Source of the DNA: Plecoglossus altivelis
Taxonomy: Eukaryota > Chordata > Actinopteri > Osmeriformes > Plecoglossidae
Direction of reading: 5' to 3'
DNA length: 64,000 bases
Assembly (NCBI GenBank): GCA_036571765.1
Contig: BROE01000022.1
Span: 16,463,567 to 16,527,566 of the forward strand
Made by a program: the position numbers and the translations under genes. Position 1 is the first letter of the stretch. Every line of letters begins with the position of its first letter. The notes below the pieces were generated by a model that did not search any database, was not told the DNA's origin, and saw only the letters and a program-made list of their open reading frames with translations. Below are positions 21,563 through 33,610 of the stretch, piece after piece.

Positions 21563-24500
21563 CTAGGTCTCTGGCAGGCATGCAGTTACTCCGTAGACTC
21601 TACCTCCAGATGTTGTTGCTTTATGCCTTCTCTTCTGTTCACCAGTCATACCCACGTTTAATGAGCTATGCACAGCACTATTTGGTATATACACCCACAC
21701 AAATACACAAAGCATTAGATGTTTCTTCTACATGCTTTCACTGAGATCAAACCATCATATGATGATGAAGATAGATGGAGTCACCATTCACAATGAATAT
21801 ATGCAAGCTGAATTGAGACTGATGATAAGAGAAATTCCCCAGAGCCCAATTGTGTCATTCGCATCATATAACTTCACCCCAGAGCTAGCATCTCCTCAGC
21901 AGGATATGAGCTCTGAGATCAAACCCGATTATGGAGAGTTTCTGCATTTTATTAGTTTTGTAAACTGCACTCGAGCAAAGAAAAACATAGGACGTTAGCA
22001 GCATTTCATAATGATCCCTGATGAGTCTTCACCAGACCCACATGCTGGGAGGAGGAAGGGAGGGAGAGGGAGAGAGGAAGAGAAAGAGGGAGCGAGGGAG
22101 TAGAGGAAGAGAGGGAGGCAGGGAAGGGCGGGTCATCTCTCACCACTCTTCCAGTGGCTGTCAAAGCTGGAAGGAGCAGTGTGGAGTCATGTCCGATAAC
22201 TGTGTCAGCTCATCTGGATGTCTGCAGTGCAGAGTGATGTCATCAGCTGTGCAGCTGTGGAGCTAGTATTGATACCACCCCAGGGCCCAGCACAGAGGTA
22301 AAGGGTAAAAAGATGGAGATATAGATGTTTGAGATCGAGCAAGCAAACAATACACAGTACATATAGGCTTTTCGACGCTATAGACAAAGACTATGTGTTT
22401 GCTGAGAGCCCAGGGAGTGTGTCAGGCCGGCCGACGTCGATGTGAGATACGGACCCCTGAGGTGACTCAGCGCCGGGGTGATTTGCTGTTGAGACACTGG
22501 GAGAGAAATCGGAGCCAGTCGCTACACCCTCTCACCTCTGGGGGTGTGGTTTAGACAAAGTCTCGAGTGACTATAGGCTTGGCAGCCCTTTCCTTTGTAC
22601 CGTTCCCTACTGACTGAAACCTCCAAATCTCAGGAAGAAATCGAATACGATTTAGCAAAAGAAATGCAATATTTTGGCTAAAACTTTGCGAGAAAAGAGA
22701 AAAAAAGGCTTTTGGCAGAGGAGATTGACAGACAAGCTGCTGTAAATGTGTCTCTTTCACCGCTACATTGCACCTTCACTCCTGACCTTTCAACCCCTGG
22801 TCCAGTCCTCTTAAATAACCATCACATTGGACCGTGTCATTTGTTATGAACCTTCAGAGATAATTGAAAAGCTGGTCTCCTTCTGCTTGTGTGCTACAGG
22901 GGTCAAGGGTCAGCGAAGGATTGGTCATTATCACGGGAGAGAGTGGGAGGGAGGGCGAGGGCGATGGAGACAAGGAGAGAGTGAAAAAAAAGAGTCTGAG
23001 AAATGGACAAAGACCGTCAGTGAGAAAGAGCGACGGGTAAAGAAAGAGAAACGGAGAGAGAGAGTGAGGGAGAAAGGACCAACGTGTGACTGCCCTGTCC
23101 AGATTAACCCCTCCTGACCTCCACGCTGGCCCTCCTCCACAGCAGGGGGCGTTGCCATTAAACCCAGGTGTCACACTGGGGGTCAGCGCCCTTTCTCCTC
23201 CCAGAGCGTCCCCGCAGACAATCAACCTTGACAGGGCGTCTCTCTGAGGACCTGCCGTCTCCACGGTGGATACCGCCATCTCTTTGTGAGAGCGGGTCCA
23301 TCCCTATTAGCCCCTCTGAGGACCTTATGAGATGCTTGCCAGTGTTTGACAAATGAAGTGGAGGATGCCGTTGCACCAAAGTGTTGAGAGTTCAGAGGAT
23401 ACCGACTGAACGTGTCGGCGTCCACCTTCGCACCTTCGCCGCCTCACCAGCCCTCGGTCCGGAGCCCCGAGCCGGGTGACGCGAGGACGGCTGATGTCTG
23501 TGCGTGGAACCACACGCTGTCCACTTCACGCCCGTCCCTCCTTCCCTGACATGTAGTCTCTGATGGAACCGTGTCTCTTGCTTGTGCATGTCAGCTCCTT
23601 GTCACTTGGGGGAGGATGTCTGGGGGGGGGGGGGGGGGGGGGTTGATGGGGGAGGGGTGTGTGCAAAGCCCCTCTCCAACACATACATATGGATAATGGT
23701 AGTCACCATGACAACGAGTACAACAGCCTCTTTACATTTGTGGGAGAGTGATTGTGAGTGGGTGGTTTTTCTTCCTCCACTTCTCATTTTACCTCGGCCC
23801 AAATGGGGTTTTTGTTAAGGCGAAGGAGAAGAGAACGACATAGAGAGAAAGAATGCCTTTCTGGGCCTCCTTTTTGGCCCCTCTTTCTCTGTTGTCCCAC
23901 ATTATTTTCGAGCTCTCACAGACCCAGACAAAACTTTCACTCCCCCCGTTGAGGCTGCACATGGGTCTCTGGGATATGTTTCACAGGGAAAAGTTATGGT
24001 TGTTGGGGTGGGGAGTTCCTCGGAGGGGGCTGGAGTCCGGCCACTGAGACTGCCAAACACCTGGGCCTTCTTGATCCAGGGTTCATTCCCGCCAGGCGTG
24101 AGAAACAGGCAGTTTATGTGTGTGGAGCTGCCCTCATCTTCCTCTCAGAAGCAGAGCTGTCTCTCCATATACGTCTCTCTGTGTGTCTGGTTAATGCTGC
24201 TAGCGGAGGAAGTATTTCTCTCCTAACAAGCCAGATGATTTGGTTATGTGTTTGAAATAAGTCTGAACCCCACCGATGGAGTCTCCTTCCAGGTTACAGA
24301 AATATGTAGCATGCACCGATAACAATAAATTATGAAGATATGTAGCATGTTATGCTAACAACAGGTTGAGGAAATATGTAACCTGCAATCCAATAAAATG
24401 ACAGAGGTCTCAGAATATGCCTGGCGGAGAAACAATGACCATATGTGGGAAAATACGAAACAGGACTGGAAACAGTCAGAGTGACGAGGCGATCCGTGCT

Positions 24501-25029
24501 GTCTGGCCCATGCAGTGTTCAACAGGGATGTGGTTATACTTAGATCCCACTAATCTAATACACTAGGCTCTGGATCTGCTCCACCTGTTGAGTGACTCAA
24601 CGACTATCAGAAGCAGACAGGACATGACATCACTCACCCCACCTGGGTTCTGTGAACACGTTGCGCCTTTGGGGCGAATGGCAGCAAGACGTGACGCAAC
24701 ACCTGGGCACCGTGTCTCTGCTGTCTACAGGCCAAGCCTCCGAAAATCCCCCTTTTTCCTAATCACCATTTTCGCCAACCAGAGGTCATATCACCCTCTA
24801 TTAAACTCAGGAAATGAACGCATTCGCGTTCCCGTCTTGCTGCATGTTGCGTAATGCATGTTGCGTGCCAACCGATAGGGGGACGATAAGAAGCTAGCTG
24901 CGATAAGGTATCACCCGAGCGCTGGCTGTAATTACGTCTTAAGCCCCGCTGATAGCATCGCCGCATTAGCATGTAGCAGATAAAACCCCCCAACTGGAGC
25001 TGGGTTGTCAAGGCCTCGGTCTGGATTCC

Positions 25030-25180
25030 CTGGCATCATCCCCATCAATCGTCAGGTTCAAGGTTTAATTCCCGACTTGATGAACCTATTATAACGGGCC
25101 GCCTGCATCCGATTTAGCTGGCGACCTTCAAAACGATGCTGAAAGTAATTAAGACAACAAATAGGTCGGATTTCTCCGGG
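25030..25180. promoter_or_regulatory. Candidate conserved non-coding element
   Basis: Repeat-free, with GGTTTAATTCCCGAC and AAGTAATTAAGAC homeodomain-like words in a compact block. Composition-based call only. Confidence 0.22.
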
Positions 25181-27119
25181 GAAGGGAGGCTGTCGGGGAG
25201 AGAGGGAGACGGGAGACACGTCGGCTCTTGTCGTGTGCCATATGGGTATTGAAATTAAACCAACAAAAATGCTGGGCTACGTCGTCGTAATCGTGTGCAG
25301 TGATGAGATTATGTTGAGATGGGGGGGGGGGGAAGGCAAATAATGACAGCAACTGGAACGCCGTACGGTTGTGGGAGAATAATGAGCAGCTGATGTTGTA
25401 GCAGTCCTCACAGCAAGTCGCCTCACCGGCCTGGGGAAACGCAATAGACTTGGAAACCTCTTTGCGTACGCGTCAGTCACTTTCATCGTCTCCTGCCAAG
25501 CAGTCGCTTTCCACCTGAGCCGCTCTGGCGAAGTGATGAGAACCATAAAATGAGGTGCTGGCCTCCAACACGTCTGTCATTTCGTCTCTTCCCGCCATCG
25601 GAGGATTCACCTTGAGGCCCAGAAGGGGGGGGGGGACTGTGGTGTGTTCCTATGGAATTACCTTCTGTCTAATGAATTGTGGGATGTGTGCGAGCGAGGA
25701 CGCGCCTCTAATTGGTCTCAATGTTAAGCATTCCTCCGGGACACGACAGATACAACATGCATGACAACGCTGTTTCATTAACATGTCATCTCATCATCTG
25801 CGAACAGGATTGCTGTGACAGGCCCATTATTTTCAACAACACCTAATTACAAAAGTGACATGTTTTGGGCACAAAAAGTATCAAATTTACATGTTGGGAA
25901 ATCAAAACATCACTGTCTGAGAGGCTAGAATGCTTGATTATCTCCGTCTGCTATTTAAAGAAATGTTCTGTTGGCTTAGCTGGTAGGTTCTTCAGCGACC
26001 AAGAGAATCAGAGCAGAGTGTTCCTGCTTCACAGGCAGGGAATACAAGCATGAATATTCATGATTCTCTTCCTCTTAGCTCTCAACATAATATTGGCTTT
26101 TAGTTTGGCTCTCCTATGACCTCATAGGGACCTTTATTGTCAGAGAGAAGTCTACTTCCTGCACTGCTGACCCTTGCTTCCTGTCGTGGCCTGTGGAGGT
26201 CAGAGTCCAGCTCCCAGGAGCTGTGGATGGGTGTGGGGTCCCTGAGGGCCACGGTTTCGGAGCAATTCCAGTCAGCCCATGACCACACCCTGTCAGGTCA
26301 GCTCCCCTTTGATAGGATATTCTGTCCACTGTCTCCCCTTACCTTACCTCCCATCCTCCTCCCTACATTCCTCTCCCCTCCGTTCCTCCCCATGCAAACA
26401 CTTCCTCTCCTGACTGTACCAGGCAGCTCACAGGCCAATGAATGGAAAAACAACCCCTTGAACAGTGATTGTTACAAACACGGTCAATCGATAATCCTTA
26501 GCTGGCTAAACCAGCAGCTTTAGACAGCCACAAACCAGGCATTCAAAAGGCCATCCCTAAGCCAGACCACCACCTAAATCCTAAAGCTGCCGAGTGGAGA
26601 ATGTTTGCTTTTTTGCATGAAAGGAAGATGGATCTCCTGTTCCTTGCCTCAATTCATCCCTGGGAATTCATCCCTGGGAATGGCTTGGAGGCTGGTGAGT
26701 CCCACTGTGTTGGGTAATGTTACTGAACCTAATCCTCCCTCAGAACATCCACCACAACCGCCCCCTGCCCCCCCTCCCTCATCCAGGCCCTGTCCTGTCG
26801 GTCCCCTCAGCTACGTGCGTTCGGGTGTCGAGCAAACAAAACATCCTTCGTGGACGCAGGAAGAGCGAGCCACGCCCATCTGTCCTCTCCTTCTAGAAGG
26901 CCCAGAGACCCCAGTAGTTTCCATCCGGCTTTATCTCCTTCTCATCCCCTGCAGAGTGTTTCTCTAAACCCCTCCCCTGCTGGGACTCCTCCAGGGAAGC
27001 CGCCATTTATTCAGATTTATCTGGCCTGCAAACAGCGCCTGGGCTCCCTTAGTCTCCAGGAGATGAGCTGGAATGGGAGCTGGAAGGGAAGGGGGGACAG
27101 GGTGGAGGGGGGGTTACCA

Positions 27120-27450
27120 CTATAAGGATTAAACCCCCCGTAGGTGTGCGGCGGTGTCGATGGCGTTGATTAGGCTGCAGATCCATTATGCTGCCTTAGC
27201 GGGGGTGATATATCTGACGCGGCTTCGTATCTGTCTGGTCCATCATCCCCTGCAGAAGATCCCCCCCCCTCCTTCCCCTCCATCCCTCCCCCCTTCCCTC
27301 AGATACAGGAACAATCCAGTTTCGTGGGGGCTATCTGTGTTTTAATAAGCAATTACAGCTCCACTACGTCGTGTAAATTGTCAATTTGTCTGCTTTGATT
27401 AATAGGACGTGTCTGTTTGCACTGGGGTTTGGTTGGACGCTGGCTCTGCG
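27120..27450. promoter_or_regulatory. Candidate conserved non-coding element pair
   Basis: Two repeat-free blocks flank a C-rich stretch at 27262-27300. The second has TTTTAATAAGCAATTACAG and GATTAATAGGAC words. This is typical enhancer-like composition; conservation was not tested. Confidence 0.25.
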
Positions 27451-28765
27451 CAGCCACATTCAGAGTCATTATCTATGACCTTTTAGGGAAATTGAAAAAA
27501 TCCCTCCCATGATGTTTGGGAACCGCAGCATTGTTTGTTCGGTATTCAATTACAACGAACCCAAAATAATGCATAAACGATGAGGAAATAATCTACTCCA
27601 CATCCTTTCCCGTCTGAAATGAAACAAATTAAATTGGACAAATTTTCATGTTTAGCTAGTTTTTTTTGTTGACACGGTACAACACTGGGATGTTTAGAGA
27701 ACGGCAGTTCTGTGAGCTTTGTGGCATTTTGACGAATGGAACCACCTGTGAAATGGGTTTGTTTTGAGAGACAACGACTCTACTAAGCTTGGGCTTCTCC
27801 TGTAGCTTTCATGCTAATGATTCCAGGCGATGAGCTGCACGTGCTTGTATTGGACCTGCCTCCGTATAAGCACCAGGGTCCTCCAATAGAAACAAAGAGA
27901 ATCAATCACCATCAACTCCTTTATGGGCTGAAACCTCTGACCTTTGACCCCTGGGAAGAGTCATTTATCGCTCGCTGCAGTTACACCCATATTGAGTTTC
28001 GCTCTGGTATTCCGTCATGCAGTCCCCAGTTCACAGACATCTAAAAACACCATTACCTATAATGCAGCAGACAGTTGTGGTGGTGGAGAATCTGTTGGTG
28101 TTTTGAACCACAGACGCCTCCCACGGTGTCTACAGTAGAAAACACTGAATAGAATGAGAGCCTTTCCTAACACACAGTCAGTCCAGCACACCATTGGTTC
28201 ACATCTGCATCTAACCCTAGTCCAAACACACCGTCCAGCCCACCCATAGAATGGCTTACAAATATGTCTAAACCTTTCCTGACGTCAGTTTGTCTCGTCT
28301 AGACAGCCTGGCACTACCAGTGGTCATGAATCAGTCAAAGCCATTCTATTATGAAATTACGAGCGAACCTAAGAAAATAGGGTGTGAATTCATAGCCCAT
28401 TAAATAATGCATCATGACTCTGACGCTGGCCACTTCACTGCTCCCTCAGCGCCGTTTACAGTTCAGTTCCGCGACAGCACATCACTGCTGAAGACGCTGG
28501 CCGTTTGAAACGGTGGTTTCGGTGGGCTGTCAGGCACACGTGTGCCGGGCGCGTGCTCTCTCATCGCCTGATGCTATCTTGTCAGCTCCTCATTTGTGGG
28601 CTAACAGCACTGTGAAAAGATCCCCTCCCTGAGGAAATCTGTCCGCCGTCCTATTCTCTTTACAGGGCCCACTACACGCCTCCCAGCCATGGAGAGGTGG
28701 AAGACAAAGGGAGAATATGCAGCCATGCCCCAGGGCACTGAGTTCCATTACCGAGGTTGTGTTTA

Positions 28766-28800
28766 TCAATTCAATCAATGGAGCCATACGATTGAATTGA
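28766..28800. repeat. Perfect 11-bp inverted repeat (stem-loop)
   Basis: TCAATTCAATC at 28766-28776 is mirrored by GATTGAATTGA at 28790-28800 with a 13-nt loop. TGTG before and CACA after can extend the stem past a small bulge. Function unknown. Confidence 0.6.
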
Positions 28801-30279
28801 CACATAGCTACAGGGGGCTCTCTTCCTCAATGTTAACGTCCACAGAAAGCAAATATAACAATAACAGGAACTAAAAGCCACTGAAGCAGATCGCACCAAA
28901 GATGCTCTCTGCTCTTCTCTTTGGCGAGCATGTTTGGCTGCCATTTTGTTTGTAGCGCTGCCTGCTGTGTGCTGGTATGAGGAACTTTAATCCTAGTCAT
29001 GCTGCTTTAGGTAACAATCACAATTTATTTTTACAATCCAAGCTTGGTGAGACAAGTAATAAGTTATGCGAGGGAAAAACATTGGATACATTGTACGTTA
29101 ATCTTAATTGCAGACCTAATTAAATGTGTGTGTTTTTTTAGATTACTTTGTTCAAAAGCAACTAACCGTAAATCGTTTTGACGCGTTATCAAATTAATTT
29201 GGATTCATCATTAAGATAAAAGCTTTTCATGTGAATTCCATGAGAGGCCAGGTATAGGGAGAAAAAACATCAATTATCTGGCAGCTTGTTGAGTTGACAC
29301 TCAGAGCTCATATTTCAAGTATTACGGTATTGAGCACTTGATGCTTTTAACAGACGAGGACAGTTCCGAGTGCTAATGTTTCAGTGGCGGCGTAGAGGAG
29401 GCTGAGGTGTGCGGAGGTGGGCCGCTGAGTAGCGGAAGAATCCCTCCAAGGTTCTAGAACCATCCCTCCCATCCGCCATCCCTCATTGGTCCACTCTCGC
29501 AGTCCACAGAGGAGGTAGGAAAAATAGGGAGGAGGAGGAAGGAAGGAAGCGGGGAAGGGTATCTCTTCCTGGAACAGGACATACCTTAGAACTCTCTGGA
29601 GATGTAACCAAGCGCTCGCTTTCCAAAGAAGCAGCGAACACAGACCAGTCTGGCAGATTTACCCTATTTGTTTGCATAGCAGATGTTTACGTTTGTAAAA
29701 GATACAGGATTTGATACGGTTCTTTTGGATTGGGCTCGATCTCGGCTCGGCTTTGTCCATGCATCCGTTGTTGTGTCATCTCTAGGCGAGACAGCAGCTG
29801 AAAGGAAGGACTCTCAGGATCCCTCTCGCTCGATCCTGTCAGAGGAACAGGACTTCTCCACACCCAGCAATCTGAGTGTACCCAGCATCCGAGATGTCCT
29901 CCATGATGTTCTTTCAGAATCCCAATCAACGTCCTCAATAACCCCTAGTTATTGCCTCCTACCTCTCTGTCTAACGTAAAACCAGTCAAGACAATATTGC
30001 TTCATGAACTATCCATGTGGAAATAAGGGTTACTTGAAGAGAGGGACCATATTATCAATGTAAAATTGTGCTTCATGTAAAGGGAGAACTACACAGCGTG
30101 GTGCTTTCTGGCACCTCACAGTGAGTCACAAACAGTGTGGTGGCTAAATGAAGACCACGTCTCACTGCTATCCTGTGTGAGGTCTTATATTAGATTCCTC
30201 AATGACCCCAATTATTCACATGCAGACCCCTGCTGTGACGCTAATTGCATGTTTGAGGGAATCGAGGCCGTAGTTGACA

Positions 30280-30650
30280 CTACTTTAAAGAAATGCCCAT
30301 GAATACATGTAAAGCAGTGGTGTTATCCGGAAACTGTTCAGCCCAAGCACATTGCTCTCGCAGTACATCTGCGGGTTAATGGAGCGCTGCTTATCCAAAT
30401 AAATCTTGACTTCATTTGAATAAGAGTGAGTTTATAAGATTGTCCCCCTCTAGCCATAACCTTCCAATTCACCAGAATGTCTCCGTATACAGAAGCGTCT
30501 CATTGAGGAAGATAGTGCTGGGCGCTCGTGCTTTGCATTCCGATTCCTTTCATGGGCGCAAAACTTTTGATTCAGCTCATTTAAAAGATGATTTCAGTGA
30601 TTTGTTCTGTGATTCGCAAACTATTTCTGATGTACATTTGTAGAATGTAA
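30280..30650. promoter_or_regulatory. Candidate conserved non-coding element
   Basis: Repeat-free block with GGGTTAATGGAGC, ATCCAAATAAATC and TTCATTTGAATAAG words. Composition-based call only. Confidence 0.2.
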
Positions 30651-33080
30651 TGTTAGAGATTGTTTGGCAACTCCACTCCCTGATCATTTATAGGGTTAGG
30701 CCACACATTATTCAAGAAATATGATCAGTCATTGTTACATTTAATTAGTCTGTGCCTGACTCTGATGCATTACAGGACATGAGATTTTTAACCGATATAG
30801 CCAGACACAGGCCTAAACTCTGTGGCACAGAAAGCATGGATATGGCATTTCTAATGTAGGTCCATTGAAGAAGGGTTTACCAAGATGTTAACATGGGCCA
30901 ATGGAGATGCCAAGGTTAAAAACAGGTAGAGACGCAATATTAAATACTTATATTGTCGTTCCCAAAACATCTTGATGTCTGTCTCACTTCTTCACAGGTT
31001 TTCCCTAACTGTCCTGCTCTCCTTTTTGTAGCATGTAGCAGAGCCTCGGCTTGCAAGCCTTTGAAATACCTAGAGAAAGAATACCTGGAGTGAAACAGCA
31101 CAGCATCCTGACTAAAATCACAAAACAGGGAATCAATGACTGAATCCTGGGAACTAAAATAGCAATTTCCTCCAGTTCGTGAGGTCAGTTCACCAATTCG
31201 TTCGTGAACAACTTCTAACAGCATTATAGGGTGCAAGGCAGATACTCAAACGAATCCTCTTAGGGGGAGATTTAATTCATTATGTTCACTCGAAAGATTA
31301 TCTCAAGAAGAACGAATCTTTTGCGAACGACCCAGCGCTCGGACAGGTGCTTCGGCTGAGCAGAGGATTGTGACAAAACCAGAAGATGACCGGTAGGCTA
31401 AAGATCGTACCAGGACCACAGGTCGTGAAAACCAAACACGCATTTCCACATGAAGGTAAAATGAGGCCATACTGACCTCCTCCTTGTTCTATTTCCTGTA
31501 TCTGAATCCAAGACATGGATGACGGGGCGTAAGGGGGGGGGCTGGAGCCACTGTTTTTGGGAAACAATCCGAGACGGATGCGGGTAATGGAAATACCAGG
31601 TTAGGCCCAATACTAACAAACTACTGGAACATCTGAGAAATGTCTTTACCTTCTAAGAGAGGACCACTTGAACAGTGCTTACTTGTTGATATTACGCACA
31701 GTATTTGTGAAACAGGAAATGATGACAGTCTAAGCGGTAAGCATCTGAAATGACGGATTATCTTCGTGGAGAGACAGTAGCTTGACTGTGTTTCCAGCGT
31801 TGCGTTTCGGCTGGGAGGGTTCAGATATTCGGAGGAATCCACTTGCGCTGCCAGGGCACAAGGAAATGATTAGCGACTGGAAGTGGTCTGCCTTTGAAAA
31901 CCCCCACATACACACTGTTTGGAGCGTTTTGAAAAATCCCAAATTTCCTCCGCCAGCACATTTCCATTGGCAGTTGCGTACATGTCCCAGCCTGATAATG
32001 GCAACCCATGCTGCGATAAGGACCACTGTAGCAGCGAAAGTGCCTCATGCTCTAGTTTTTATGGGTCATTAAACGTATTTCAAGGCCTTCTCTCATCACC
32101 TTGTGTGGCCATAGCCAGTCAGGGAAACAACCAAACAGCCTGAATCGCCCTTCACACCAGTCAGAGCAGTTAAACCAGTCTGCGTTCCCGACAGAAAATA
32201 CAGTATGTCAAAGCTCCAACAGTCAGACTAAACCACACATACCCTTGAAACCTCAAAGGATCATCCACTAACTGCCAGTGTTTTCTACCGCAGCCACAAA
32301 GCATACTGAGGTATTCTGTCTCCACAGCACATATCAATACTTGTCATGTTTTCAGAATGTGATGGGCTGGGATCAGAGACCTATATATCTAATATTTATA
32401 TATTTGACTGTAAATACCTAACATAGATAAATGGAAGGATTGAGAGAGACAGACAGACGGACAGACGGACTGACAGTTAGATTGATAAATAGATGGATTC
32501 ATCCATCCATCCAAAGATATATACATGCGTACATACAGTAACTCCATCTGATGAGTTTACATGGACAGCATTTCTCCTCTCAGTCTGTCTGCTATATTTA
32601 CACAGTAAGAAGAGGAGCAGGTCAGTTGCGTGGAACGCTCAATACGAGGGTGTATTAATACATGTGTTTATGAGGTCTCAATGGCCTGGTCTAACATGGC
32701 CTGACCTGGTTTACGTTTGACTATGTTTAGTAATGACAACATATGTCTGTCTTTACCAAAATGAACAAACTCACAGTATACAACCATTCATTGTGTAAAA
32801 TGTTTAGGCAGTTTTCCTTCTTATTTAGAGTGGAAGGGTGCATGCAAAAGCCTTGTCTCAGTGTGAACACCCCCTAACCAATAGATAACTTCTTGTGAAT
32901 TTAAACAAACAAACAAACAATTAAAGAAATCTAACAAACAGCATGCCACAAAGCATCTCCATTTAGAACAGATGCATATTAAAAAGCCATCTTTGCAAGG
33001 ATCATTTTGCGTCTGACTTTATCTCCGAATTTCGAGTGTCAGAAAGTGCCGGAAGCCAAAGCCACTCAGTGTGTCAGCCC

Positions 33081-33610
33081 GTCTCTTGGCCTTCTCCTGC
33101 CCGTCTCCTGCCCCTCTCTTGGCCTTCTCCTGCCCGTCTCCTGCCCCTCACCTGCCCCTCTCCTGCCCCTCTCCTGCCCCTCTCCTGCCCCTCTCTTGGC
33201 CTTCTCCTGCCCGTCTCCTGCCCGTCTCTTGCCCTTCTCCTGCCCGTCTCCTGCCCCTCTCTTGGCCTTCTCCTGCCCGTCTCCTGCCCCTCTCTTGGCC
33301 TTCTCCTGCCCGTCTCCTGCCCCTCTCTTGCCCTTCTCCTGCCCGTCTCCTGCCCCTCTCTTGCCCTTCTCCTGCCCGTCTCCTGCCCTCTCTTGCCCTC
33401 TCCTGCCCTGCCCTCTCCTGCCCTGTCCTGCCCTCCTGGCCCCTTCTTTCTGTTCGCCTCACCTGCCCCTCTCCTACCCCTCTCCTGCCCCTTCACCTGC
33501 CCCCTCACCTGCCCCTCACCTGCCCCTCTCCTGCCCGCTTCTGCCCCACTCCAACCGCCTCTCCTGCCCCCTTATCTGCTCCCTCTCCTGCCACCTCTTC
33601 TACCACCTCT
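33081..33610. repeat. 11/33-bp pyrimidine-rich minisatellite with higher-order structure
   Basis: The basic 11-bp unit is TCTCCTGCCCC. In 33100-33370 it is organised into 33-bp triplets in which the first unit is changed to a TCTTGGCCTTC-like or TCTTGCCCTTC-like variant. The array decays after 33380. All three frames are open on the top strand simply because the repeat lacks stop codons. Confidence 0.9.

Larger units (their letters stand above)
21563..33080. other. Intergenic desert, no gene seen
   Basis: No domain-bearing reading frame or splice structure. Holds poly-G runs (23622-23642; 25321-25332), simple GACA/GATA-type repeats near 32430-32500, a perfect inverted repeat at 28766-28800, and several repeat-poor segments listed separately as candidate elements. 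Confidence 0.6.
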
